A stretch of 64,000 nt of DNA from Adiantum capillus-veneris. Its lineage: Eukaryota; Streptophyta; Polypodiopsida; Polypodiales; Pteridaceae. Where the stretch lies: the NCBI GenBank assembly GCA_014529385.2, contig CM043959.1, forward strand, positions 92,173,529-92,237,528, read 5' to 3'. Under the pieces are notes generated by a model. It was not told where the DNA came from and made no database searches. It was given only the letters and a program-made list of their open reading frames with translations. Below, in pieces: positions 52,749 to 63,744 of this stretch (within the stretch, counting starts at the first letter, position 1; the number at the start of each line of letters is the position of its first letter). Made by a program: the position numbers and the translations under genes.

Positions 52749-54335
52749 TGTCATAATAATCAATATCTAATTCTCCTAAATGATTTTCTCATATTAAACT
52801 GATCATTTAATGTGGGGAAGTGCCAGGGGAGAAAAATCTAGAATATTGGTTAAGCTAGCAGACCGGACACAGTAAGGATCCAAAGGAGGGAAAATAGGGA
52901 TCCAAAGGGGGGGCCATCTGCAAAAGAGCCATGTGCAACAATGGGCTAAAAAGACCCTAAGGTTCAGCCCATTAAGACTTCCAAAATGCTAAGGTTCCAA
53001 AATTCAAAGGTTGTGTCCAAAGGTCAACCCTAGGGGAATTGGATACTTTGTGTGTGTCCAAAAAAGTCTTTGCACATCCCTACATAGGAGGGGGCGAGCC
53101 TTGCATGTAGGCGATGAGAGAGAAATTCACACACACACACACAAGCTCCCTTTACACAAAGGGAATGAGGGACACATGTCAGCTCCCTAGTCCAAATGCC
53201 CACAAGGTGTACCCAATTCCTATTGGATGGCCTTGTAGGTGGACAAATGAGAATTAGGCTAGAGCAAATCTAGTTTAATTAATTTAAAAACATTTAATAA
53301 AAGAACCAATGAGAATTAAGTCCTCTAGAAGACTATTGGACAGTCTCCCAAGTGGTCCAATGAGCATTCAGCAGCCCAATGGCTTGCCTGATTCCTATTG
53401 GCCAGGAGGCAAAGGGGTCCAATGAGAGTTTAGATGAATTATTAAATTACCTTAAGCTCTCACAAAAGGGGAAAGGGAGACACATGTCAGAAGGCTATCA
53501 CTTATGCTGCTTAATAGTCATTTCCCTGGGGAGGTCCAATGGGGATATAGTAAGAGCAAATAGAAAGAGGGCTCGCCCAAGAGAGAGAGAGGGGGCTGAT
53601 TTTTGGAAGGATTATCACACACACACTCACACAATCTCATGTCTGAAGTAAAGAAGACTCTCTCTCCTTCTCAAGCTTTAATGGAAAGCTTACCACCTAC
53701 TCCAAGCTTGTGAGAAGGGAGGCCTACACCAACAACTCTTGGCTTTGTGATGCAAATCCAACCAAGAGCCAAGCTTCAATGCATGCTCATCTCCTCTACC
53801 ATGCTAATTACTAAGCTAAGCTATGCTAATATGAGTGATTATGTGAGGAGATGTACATCTTTCTCCTAAGATACTCCTTCTTCCTCTCAATCTACTCTCA
53901 TACCCTGCTAGCTCTCACCATCTTCGAAGGTGTGTGAGGTCTTGGGTCTAAGACCGGGGATAATTAATGTTGTGTTTGCTAAGTATTTTGCTTAGTGCAT
54001 GAAGCTTTCATCTTCATTGCATTAGCTAGTCTTGAAGGAACACAAAGAATTGTATTTTACAATGTCTCTCTTGATGGGAGAAACCATAATACAAAGCCTT
54101 TTGGTGGAGGGGGGACCGGCTCCATGCAAATCCGGTCCTTAACTGTTGTCAATAGCTTAATTTCTCTCTCTTTTGAAAGTATTGTTCATGCTATCTAACT
54201 AGGTGTTATGCTTTTTGTTGCGCTCTCCACCCAAGCACTCTTGTAATTCTCATTAGGAATCTATTCTAATGAAATGCCCACTATGTTCATGCTAATTTCC
54301 GCTACACACAAGTTTTTAGGCCATTAAATGTTACA
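52749..54335 (+). repeat. Element A 3' LTR
   Basis: 1,587 bp with the same ends as 12097-13686, followed by the TTAAT duplication at 54336-54340. Confidence 0.93.
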
Positions 54336-54340
54336 TTAAT

Positions 54341-54871
54341 AGTATTTGTCTTTACATATTATCTTTTTTAATTGCTGTAATCAATCTATATGCTGCTTTA
54401 AAATCATATCAATTGGTTTTTTTGACACCTCATTTTTTGAGAAGCTACTTCTAGAAGCATTTGTTGAATTTTGAAAAGCGTTGATGTCATACAATTCCTC
54501 TTTCCAAAAACTATATTGGAGGTTTATTCTTAAATTTTATAGTAGAGAAATTAAACTAGACTTATACAATCATGATAATTTATCTAAATTAAAGGCAGCT
54601 AGAGCTTAGAAATCATAAAATAACACAATCCTAGCATACACGTTTAGAATTTGGGAAACAAGATTTTCCCAAATTATCTAAAATGGTGTTAGAAGCTCTA
54701 ATCTATTTTTGGTGGATGTCAAGCGAGGATGTCTCTTTGGATGCAATCACTAGAGAAGCACCAAAAAAGAAACAATATATGATACACAAGCAAATATGGA
54801 GGGGAAGAGTGCAATAGGTCCTATACCAGCTTTTCTATTGTCTCATGAAGTGCATTGATTGCACAATTTGT
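54341..54871. other. Original flank to the right of element A
   Basis: A/T-rich, no gene seen. 54361-54600 resembles 10990-11235 (AATCAAT(G/C)TATA..., GACACC(T/A)..., GATAATTTATCTAA) at reduced identity. Confidence 0.4.
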
Positions 54872-55819
54872 TGTTGCTGGAGAGAATCACACGACCTATT
54901 AAAGTGCATGCAACACAACCTAGATCAACATAATGTCAATCGAGGACACAAATGACACAATAGGCGCACGGAGGCAATCTCTTTAGCTTGTCAGGCTGAG
55001 ACCATCCCATGCATACAACACTCTGGAAAGCTAACTAAACCAAATCTAGAATCTCACTGCTCTCAACTACACCACCCAACCCACATACACACACACGGAA
55101 GGAAACTCACTAAACCATACCAAAATAGTACGAAACTTAAGGAACACCAGCCCCTCACTAGGATACACCTGTCCCAAAGCCTCTACACTCAAAATCCTAA
55201 CTCTAAACCCATCTGCCGAAAATGCATACGAAGATAGAGCCGGATTTAAGAAGTGCCCAAAACTGAAATCTATGAGTATATATTCATAGCTTATGTCAAC
55301 AAGATTCTAGTGACTACTTGCAAGCAGAAAATAGACATCATTTGATATACTTACAGCCGCAAATAGCTTGTAGGTGCGCGAGCATGTTTTCTCTGTTCTG
55401 CAAGGAATGCTTGGCATTGTTGCGTAGCTCTTGGCGAGCCTAGCACGATGGTGTTGTTAGTTCTCCAATGCAATGAATGAGTGGGGAGTAGCACCCAGAT
55501 GAATCTCACTCTCGCTCTCTCTCTCTTCCTCTCTCTTACAGAGTGATGGCCGCTTAAAACTTGATTATGATAAAAGTCCTTTTTACAAAATGACCTAGGG
55601 ACCGTATATACTAAGGCTACCATAGGTTAAACCTAAAATAGAGTAGAGGTAGAATGGCTTTGTATGTACAATCTAGAAGTGCCATTGCACCCCGACTTTT
55701 GCAACTAGACTAACTACTCATTACAAATGATGTTTTTAATCATAATCTGCAGCATTTCATAACTTTCAGAAAATAAGGCTTTGCTGAGTTATGTTGTACT
55801 ATTGACCCATGGGTCAACA
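54872..55819 (-). repeat. LTR of an element related to G
   Basis: About 948 bp, the length of G's LTRs, ending ...GGTCAACA followed by CTCCCCCCCTCCG and TGCCGTCCCTGACATGAC, nearly the same bases that follow G's LTR at 16351. The body is diverged (CT microsatellite, GAGGACAC...GGCGCACGGAGGCAA). The left boundary is approximate. No partner LTR was found in the window. Confidence 0.7.
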
Positions 55820-55944
55820 CTCCCCCCCTCCGAATTCATGCCGTCCCTGACATGACCTTGTTGTCAATGTCGGTGTGGTCTTTGTTGTCGTTTTTGCTTT
55901 TGTTTGCTCCATTGCTTGTACTTTTGTCAAACCACAACAAGAAC

Positions 55945-56200
55945 TATGATCCATGAAAACTTGATGACGAACTTTATGTCCTTCACATCCAGGCCCCGAG
56001 ATGCAACATCTATTGCTGTGAACTAACAATTTTGTAAGGATTCTGTAGAAATTGTCTAACCAAACCTTCAACTTCTTTAGGCCAAGTTTCACTCCAATAC
56101 AAATCTGACTGTCAGGCCGAATATGGGAGATAATTTTTTTGATTTGGGGTTCAAAACCCATGTCCAGCCTTTGATCCGCCTTATAAAGTACAAGATATGT
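55945..56200 (-). pseudogene. Captured DEAD-box RNA helicase fragment
   Basis: On the minus strand [20 protein letters not shown] matches the helicase motif II region, with DEAD changed to [16 protein letters not shown] follows. One base over, [19 protein letters not shown] is the motif III region (SAT changed to SET). Then, after an abrupt jump that skips more than 100 expected residues, [19 protein letters not shown] is motif V. This is the DBP2/DDX5-like group (plant RH20/RH30 type). The fragment lies between the polypurine region of the G-related LTR and unassigned sequence, so it looks like a host gene piece picked up by a retrotransposon. It is not functional. Confidence 0.75.
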
Positions 56201-56344
56201 AACCTTGCAAAGGAGGTTGGTTTGTCTACCATTTGTGTTTGCTCTTCCTTGTTGGTGACTCCTTTGTTCCTGCATCAAGGTGATCAAAGTTGCATTGTTC
56301 ACTGTTAGCTTTTGTGTGATGTGTAAATCATTATATTGCTTCAA

Positions 56345-57001
56345 CTTGATACATGACTTAAATTAAATCCTGAAAAACCCCAATTAGTTCCCCAAGTTAG
56401 TAACTTGCTTCAAAAGGGCCTTATCTGACATCATTCGAGATAGATGACCATCGATGAGTTATCATTATCCAATTGTCTCCAAAACTCATATACATAATGT
56501 ACAAGGTATGTAGATGGCTATCATGGCTTTAGATTTGAAAAAATTGCATATGTGGCTAGCTAGGGGTTAGACCTTCTTTGTTTTTTGAAACACTTAGCTT
56601 GTACTCTTTATGCATAGCCTCCTGACAAATTTTGGCTTGATTTGGACTTGATTTGTCTTTCCAAGCTTAAATTATTGAATTTCAATCTCGAGAATAACTG
56701 ATTGGTATCTCTGACACCTTATGTTCTTGTCAGTACTATTAGTCCCATTCGTTTGTTAGGCTTAATTAAGTCACAAACAAGATAGAAGATTTACAGTATA
56801 AAGATCTACTTCTTGTATACGGCCTTGTAGTCGCATGAAATGTCTGATAGCAAACTTTACACTTGATGGCTGCTTTCATTTAGTCGATCACCAATTTTCT
56901 TTGTCCTTGTAGTCCATCCCAGAGTTTTATGACCATTCTATTATAGTCGAAGGCCGATCAACATTCTATTCTTTCCTCTGATGGTTCCACCTTCTCTTTG
57001 T
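56345..57001. other. Unassigned sequence between rearranged parts
   Basis: No frame, repeat or LTR that I recognise. A junction between a minus-oriented LTR and a plus-oriented gag fragment must lie here. Confidence 0.4.
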
Positions 57002-58882
57002 AGATGTCTCAACCTCCAGAAGAACCATCCGTAGATGAGAAATCGAGAAGTGCTAGTTTAGGATGATCAGTATCGGTAGAAAAGATTAATGAGCCATTAG
57101 ATGCCCTCCTAAAATCCTATGAAACAAGGCTCAGAAACAACCAAACCCACCCAAGAACACAGATGGATGACATATCCATATGTGTAACTAGAAAAGGATA
57201 GATTTGAAATGTGCAAGAAAATGATTCAAATAGCCCAAGCTTTACTAGAATCACCAGTTGAAAAACCTGAGGGTGTGATCCTTGTTCCACCTACACGATT
57301 AGTCCCACCAAACCAAGAATAAAAAAAGCCATATTCCAGTCACACTAGAACAGACAAAAGCTCAAGGACCCCGCATTAGATCCAAGGATAGTGTTGAATA
57401 CTACAGATAACTCTTTTGTGGGATTTCACATAGCTATACTTGACAGCTATAACAAAATAGATGGTCTTGATGAATTGTGGAAACAAGTCAGAGAGGCCAA
57501 TGAAGCAAGTGAGATAAGCAGACAAGTAAACCAAACGAGTGATGGAAGAGAATGTCTCTTCCACCAATAGAGGAAATTGAGATTGGATCTCAAATGAATC
57601 TAGAAGTGGAATCATATTGGGGAGACAAAGGATTTGTACAGTTTATGGATAGCCAACCCCATTCGCTAAGAATACTACCGTTCTATACAAGAGAGCACGA
57701 GGCCAAGTCAGATGTTATTCCAATCCCATCACAGAGACTGTCTTCCAAAAAGATCATCGATTCGAAAGGATTGATAGACATTTTGTCGACACTAGTCACC
57801 TATACGATAACGTTAGCCGAGTTTCTCATAATAAGACCAAACATATGGGCTACAGTGGGAAAATACTCAGAGAAATTTGATGTTAAAAAACCAATGACTG
57901 AAATGGAGGAAGGGATTAGAGAGCTCGAAATGTCTCAACTAGATACTAGGCCAATGTCGTTAAACAAGGTTGGTCAGTATTATAAGGGAGAAGATGGAAA
58001 CACCACTCTTCCTCTGGAATTCCAAGGTGTAAAAACCATGGCAGTCCTTGACAGTGGAGCTGGAGTTTCCATCGCAACAAAAGATATCTACAAAAAATGG
58101 GGAAAATCAGCATTGAGGGCTACCAGGATGAAAGTGCATCTTGCAAACGGATACACGAAAAGGCCATAGGACTGCTAGAGAAAGTAGTTGTTACTTCTTG
58201 TGACATGGATCTATACAGTCTATGGATAGCCAAACCCATTCGTTAATAACACTACCGTCGTATACAGGAGAGCACGAGGCCAAGTCAGAGGTTATTCCAA
58301 TCCCATCATAGAAATTGTCTTCCAAAAGGTCAGTGAAAGGACTTATAGAAATTTTGTCGACACCAGTCACCTGTACGATAATGTTAACCGAGTTTCTTAG
58401 AATAAGACCAAAGATGTGGGCTACTGTGGGAAAATACTTAAATAAATTTGGTGTTAAAATCCCAATGACTTAAATCGAGGAAGGGATCAGAGAGCTAGAA
58501 ATGTATACTAGGGCAGTGCCATTAAACAAGGTCTGAGAGTATTATGAGGGAGAAGATGGGAACACCACTCTTCCTCTGGAATTCCAAGGTGTAAAAACCA
58601 TGGAAATCCTTGACAGTGGAGCTGGAGTTTCCATTGCTGCAACAAAAGAGAGATCTGGAAAAAATGGGGAAAACGAGCAGTAAGGGCTACCAAGATGACA
58701 TTGCATCTTGCAGATGGACACACAAAGAGGCCCATGGGACTGCTAGAAAAAGCATTTGTTACTTCTTGTGACATGGAATATGAGCAAACCTTTGCTATTG
58801 TTGACTTTGGCAAGAAGAACAAATATGATATCATTTTAGGAAGACCATTCATGAGACAATTGAAAATGGCCAAAACTGGGGT
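57002..58882 (+). pseudogene. G-family gag-retropepsin fragment
   Basis: Plus-strand sequence matches the last third of G's gag-protease frame: NEPLDALL, ESYWGDKGFVQFMDSQPHSL, TITLAEFLIIRPNIWATVG, EFQGVKTMAVLDSGAGVSIA (retropepsin active site) and DIILGRPFMRQLK. An imperfect tandem duplication of ~570 bp (TACAGT(T/C)TATGGATAGCC at 57637 and 58214) repeats the region. Many stops and indels show long decay. It ends at GGGGT, where the copia LTR begins. Confidence 0.82.
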
Positions 58883-59291
58883 TGTTACCATATACATGTG
58901 GTAGTGATGTGTGCCTTTCTTTGCAACCCTAATTCCAACAATTGGTATCAGAGCAGCTTGCATCCTCTTGGGCTTAGTCGCCACTTGCTCCAGCACACGC
59001 CTGCTCACTTTTTTCAATTTCAATGAGGTTTGGCGAGCGTTCGCAGGTCGACAATCATTTTGGGAGAGCTCGTAGAGCCTAATCTGTCAGATTTCTAGTT
59101 CGCGCTCATTTCGGCCTCCGTTTCCACTACAGTAAGGTTTGCATAGGCAATTTTGTCATTTTGTGCAGAATTTCTGTTTATGCCGTTTTTTGCATAACAA
59201 GTCTTCTACGGTTTGTGCTATATAGCACGTGTTGTTCCTGCGTTGTTTCTCCTATTTTTGAGTAGTTTTCATATGAGGTGCAACATTTACC

Positions 59292-60485
59292 ATGGCTGAC
59301 AACAACACAGATGTGTTTAAGATGTTTGTTGTTGAGGACAGATTGGATGGGGACAATTACCCTATGTGGTCTTACATGATGCAACATGTTCTTGTGTCAA
59401 AGGGCATTTGGAATATTGTGCAGGGCATTGATGTACGCCTTAGTTCTGAGGATGCAGGCGATGTTGAGGATGTTACAGGTCTTGCTGCAAGAATTTCTGC
59501 TATTAGAGTTGTTTTGCCTTCTCGTTGGGATGTAAAAGATGCGTAGGCTCATGCATTTATTGTGTTGTCTGTGAAGCACACCATTGTTTCTCACATTTGT
59601 TAAGCAAAATCTACAAAATAGGCTTAGGATATTTTGGCTAGTCTTTATGCAAGTCGCAATGAGGCTAAAATTGCTTTCCTACATAAAGAGCTAAAGTCAA
59701 AGATTATGCATGAAGAAGATGATATGGACTCTTTCCTTGCTGGTTTCAAGGATATCAATGAGAAACTTATTTTTGCAAGTGAAGTCATTTCAGACAGTTC
59801 CCTTGTGAAGACTGTTCTTGATGCCTTACCAGACTTTTGCTAGTACTTGGAGACTTATGACCCAAGGAAATCCTGAAGTTGTCAAGTTTGATGCATTATG
59901 CACATTGTTGTTGCAAGAGTCACTTTCCATAAAAAATAGAGGACTAGGCAGCGTGGAATTGAACAGGCTTTTATTGCTTCTCAACGAAAGGGTGGTAACA
60001 ACAATGCAGCCACTTCTTATGGTTTTGTTGCGAGGGGCAAAAATTATGTTCCTAATGCTTTTGCTGGCAGCAATTCCTCTGAAAATTCTGGTGATAAGGG
60101 AAAAAAGAAGATGCGTTGCCACTATTGTAAATCTAATGATCACTTCATCAAGCAATGTCCTAACTTGAAGGCCAAAGAGACTAAGAAGAAACAAGTTGGT
60201 TCCACTGCTCGTTCCATTACAAATGCAACCTTTGTTGAGTCTTCTGTGAAAGGATACTGTGATGCTGATGTTGATGCAAAATGGGCTTTTAGCGCAGAGT
60301 GCACTTACAATCGTGATGTCCATGATGCATGCTTGTCAATTGTTGCTGCAGATTCACATGTGTGGTATTTCGACAGTGGTGCTACAAAGCACATCACCTC
60401 ACATCGTGAATTGTTCACCTCTCTCGAGTCTGTCCCTCATGGGAATTCAGTCACTTGTGCCAACAATGCCTCTTATCCAGTCTAG
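59292..60485 (+). pseudogene. Copia gag, zinc knuckle and protease
   Basis: MADNNTDVFKMFVVEDRLDG and YPMWSYMMQHVLVSKGIW are the typical copia gag start; stops appear at about 59544 (TAG) and several later positions. The same frame gives CHYCKSNDHFIKQC, a CCHC knuckle near 60114, and WYFDSGATKHIT, the copia protease active site. A TAG at 60483-60485 ends this piece; the frame then continues into integrase. Confidence 0.87.
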
Positions 60486-60500
60486 GGGGTTGGAAAGATT

Positions 60501-61406
60501 GTGCTTACTACTGCAAATGGCAGTTTGTTTACACTTGTTGATGCACTTTATGTACCTGGTATCAAGAAGAATCTTTTGTCTATATCTACACTTGCTAGAC
60601 TTGGACTTGTAGTCAAATTTGTGGATGACAGATGTACAGTTCATGACCCCAGTTTTGGTGATGAAATTGTTGCATCTGCTCTTTTGTATCGTGGGCTATA
60701 TAAGCTCACTTTGTATGACAAGTGTGGACAAAATTTTACAAATGCAGTTGTAGATTCAAGGGCTACTTTAGATGCAAAACTTTGGCATGCACTTTTTGGG
60801 CATCTGAATTTTACCAATTTGCTGCATTTGCAAAAATCTGATATGGTTGCTTCTTTGCCACCTCTTGAAGCACCTATCAAACATGTTTGTGAAGGCTGTA
60901 TTTTGGGTAAAATGCAGCGTTCTAAGTTTCCAAAGGATGGTTCAATTAGGGCCACATGCAGGTTGCAGCTTGTGCATAGTGATGTTTGTGGGCCCATGCA
61001 AACTCCGTCCTTGGGCAATTACCTATACTTCATGAATTTCATTGATAATTACTCCAGGCATGCATGGGTATTTTCGCTTAAAACTAGGTCCGAATTTTTT
61101 ATGTGCTTCAAACAATTTCTGGCTATGACTGAAAATGTCTCGAAATGTACTATGGGGACCCTCCATTCCGATCAAGGGGGGGAGTATATGTCTCATGAAT
61201 TTAATGCGTTTTTGGCTAGTCATGGGATAAAACACCAATGTACAGTGCCTAATACGCCTCAGCAAAATGGTGTAGATGAGAGGAAAAATAGGTCACTTAC
61301 AGAAATGGCACGATGCATGGTCAAGAGTCAAGCTTTACCACATTCATTTTGGATCGAGGCTGTCATGTGTGCCACTTATGTACTACAAAAGCGTTGCAGT
61401 CTATGA
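60501..61406 (+). pseudogene. Copia integrase
   Basis: Same frame as gag. GAG-pre-integrase finger: LWHALFGHLN and CEGCILGK; core with VHSDVCGPMQTPSLGN (Asp), LHSDQGGEY (Asp) and PQQNGVDERKNRSL (Glu). It ends in a stop near 61404; integrase C-terminal sequence (MNVFGCLAYGLVPQ) continues in another frame at 61451-61693. Confidence 0.88.
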
Positions 61407-61740
61407 CTCCATATGAAGCATGACATGATAGAAAGCCATCTATTGAGCACATGAATGTTTTTGGTTGTTTGGCTTATGGTTTAGTGCCACAAGTGCAGCG
61501 CAAAAAATTGGATGATAAGGTTGTCAAATGTAATTTTGTTGATTATAGTGCTAAAAGCAAAGGTTACAGGTTGTATCATCCGCAAACAAAGTGGATTTTG
61601 GTTTCACGAGATGTAGTGTTTGTGGAAGATTCTATTCAGCCCGTGCTGCCATGGACTAGAGATAATAATGTAAGCTCACAAGACATTTATTGACACTTTG
61701 TTGCCTCTTTTCAGTGGTGGAAGTTCGAATGTAAATTTTA

Positions 61741-62883
61741 ATGACGCAAATGTACAGCCTTTGGTCTAAAAATGTTACAGATCAAGCTTTTACTAATGCA
61801 GATGTACATGATGTACTTGATAAGGAAAGGGATGAAAATGACGAGGCTAGAGGTATGTCAAAATGGCTGGTGCATCCATTGCGTGATAGTAAATTGGATG
61901 CACCTTTGTCTAGTCGTCCTTGCTCAGGCTCTCGCCATGCATCTTATGCATCAGATTGTTATGCTTTGGTTGTGTCTAGCATACATGATGTTGAGGAGCC
62001 TCTATCTTTTGATGAAGCACATAATTCAAAAAATTGGATGGTTGCCATGCAATCAGAATATGATTTTCCTCTTGGCAAAAAGGCCATTGGTACAAAGTGG
62101 GTTTACAAGTTGAAACACAAGCCAGATGGCGAGGTTGATCGTCATAAGGCTCGACTTGTTGCAAAGGGTTATGCACAGCAAAAAGGCATAGATTATACAG
62201 AGACTTTTGCTCCCACTTATCGTATGAATATTGTGCATTTTCTATGTGCATTGGCAGCTCTTTTTGGTTGAAATGTACATCAATCAGACATTGTTACTGC
62301 TTTCTTGAATGGTGACATGATTGAGGAAGTTTATGTAACACAGCCTCGCGGTTTTGTCAAGAAAGGACAAGAGGACAAAGTGTGCAGATGTAAGAAGGCT
62401 TTGCATGGGTTGAAGCAATATCCTCGTGCTTGGTATGAGAAAGATGACACTCATTTGGTTAAACGAGGCTTCTATACCAGTCCAACAGAAAGAACATTGT
62501 ATCTAAAGCATGAGGGTGATGTACATCTCATTGTGGTTCTTTATGTAGATGATTTGCTCATCACTGTACCAAATGAGAGACATATTACTGAATTTAAGGC
62601 TGATTTTAATGCTACTTTCAAGATAAAAGATTTGGGACTGTTGCATCACTAATTGGGCATACAGTTTAAGCAGTGTGATGGTGGTATTGCCTTGTGTCAG
62701 AAAAGTTACATAGAGACATTGCTATGTACTTTTGGACTTGAGGATTGCAAACCTATTGCCACTCCCATGGAAACAGGTTTGAAATTGAGTCTACATGATG
62801 CTGGTGATCCTGCAGATGTCACTCTTTACCAAACTACTATTGGATTCCTCATTTATACATGCAACAGGAGGCAAGATATTTAG
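61741..62883 (+). pseudogene. Copia reverse transcriptase
   Basis: One frame with stops at 62269-62271, 62650-62652 and 62881-62883. Motifs: GTKWVYKLKHKPDGEVDRHK, ARLVAKGYAQQKGIDYTETF, QSDIVTAFLNGDMIEEVYV, LHGLKQYPRAWYEK, and VLYVDDLLIT with the YVDD catalytic pair. The following region (ATPMETGLKL, then RFMHSPGSKHW in the next sequence) is the approach to RNase H, where the inversion breakpoint lies. Confidence 0.88.
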
Positions 62884-62985
62884 TTTGCAGTCTCACAGGT
62901 CAGCAGATTTATGCATAGCCCAGGGTCTAAGCATTGGTAGGCTGTCAAGAGGATTTTTTGTTACCTTAGTGGCACTTTATAACTT

Positions 62986-63443
62986 GGCTTCTTTTATCCC
63001 AAGGGGGCTTCAACTCGTCTTCTTCTTTGTATTTGTTTTCTTGGATCACACTCACTACAAAGTAAGGAACAAAATCATTGCCATCTTCATCACAAAACTT
63101 TGTTGCTGGATTGTCTTGAATAGCGCACACATCCAGAGTAGCCAAGATGTGTTCCCATTAAAGTGGCTCTAGTGCTTCCTTAGGAAAGGGTTCTGGGATA
63201 TAATTCTTATCTTCAATTTACCTTTCTAGGATGCATTCCTCTTGCTTTAAGCTTCCACATTGAGAAGATCCACTCATCCACAATTCTTTAGGCTTACCCA
63301 ACCATGATGGAAGTTTTGATTCTGCTATAGTAGCAAAATCAAACTCTTTTACAGGGTTCTCATCACATCCTTATAACTATGGTCCTTTAGATTTATTATT
63401 GTCGTGATTTCCATATGTCGTAAGTAGATATGGTCATAACCCC
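62986..63443 (-). pseudogene. G-family protease-RT linker, inverted
   Basis: Read on the minus strand this gives PSWLGKPKELWMSGSSQCGS and a continuation homologous to G pol residues ~7-95 (27590-27960). At its right end, TATGACCATATCTACTTACG continues what breaks off at GGGGT on the left of the copia element. It is therefore the other flank of the copia insertion, in opposite orientation. Confidence 0.82.
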
Positions 63444-63669
63444 TATTGGAATTAGGGTTGCAAAGAATGCACATAGCTTGGAGAACATGAAGGAAGCTCA
63501 AGGCACACAATAGAGAGTGTGTTACTTAGTGTGCAATGGAAAGATAGATAGCCCTAGAGTGATGGGCATATATACAATGCTCGGGGGGAAAAACCTCCTA
63601 AAGAGGGAAAAAATTCCCCGACGGTCCTAGTGTGTTCACACACATCACTACCACATGTATATGGTAACA
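63444..63669 (-). repeat. Copia 3' LTR, inverted
   Basis: 226 bp; on the minus strand TGTTACCATATACATGTGG...CTAATTCCAATA. Preceded in element direction by a polypurine tract (CCAGGGGGGATT) and followed by GGGGT, the same 5 bp that precede the 5' LTR at 58878-58882. Confidence 0.9.
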
Positions 63670-63744
63670 AATCCCCCCTGGAGTGATGCGGTGAACAAGA
63701 GCTGGCACATGAGTAAAGGGAAGTGCCATGCCCCGAGGACATGA

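Larger units (their letters stand above)
12097..54335 (+). mobile_element. Element A: chromodomain Ty3/gypsy retrotransposon with four nested insertions
   Basis: The element starts and ends with ~1.59-kb LTRs (TGTCATAATAAT...AAATGTTACA) and is flanked by the 5-bp duplication TTAAT. Order: LTR, initiator-Met-type primer site, gag, protease, RT, RNase H, integrase, chromodomain-like tail, LTR. That is Ty3/gypsy (integrase after RNase H), and the chromodomain-like end places it with chromoviruses. It spans 42,239 bp. Removing G, C and the two solo LTRs with their duplications leaves about 9.36 kb, of which 453 bp is an internal tandem duplication. All coding pieces stay in one frame across the four excisions. 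At least nine in-frame stops show it is dead. Confidence 0.95.
58883..62985 (+). mobile_element. Ty1/copia element, 5' part, cut by an inversion
   Basis: A 58-bp 5' LTR remnant (TGTTACCATATAC...TTCCAACA, 58883-58940) is followed by a TGGTATCAGAGC primer site (58943-58954), then gag, protease, integrase and RT in copia order (integrase before RT). Against the 226-bp LTR at 63444-63669 the remnant lacks ~170 bp of its interior. Near 62985 copia sequence stops and minus-strand G-family pol begins. The rest of the element is inverted at 63444-64000. Confidence 0.9.
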
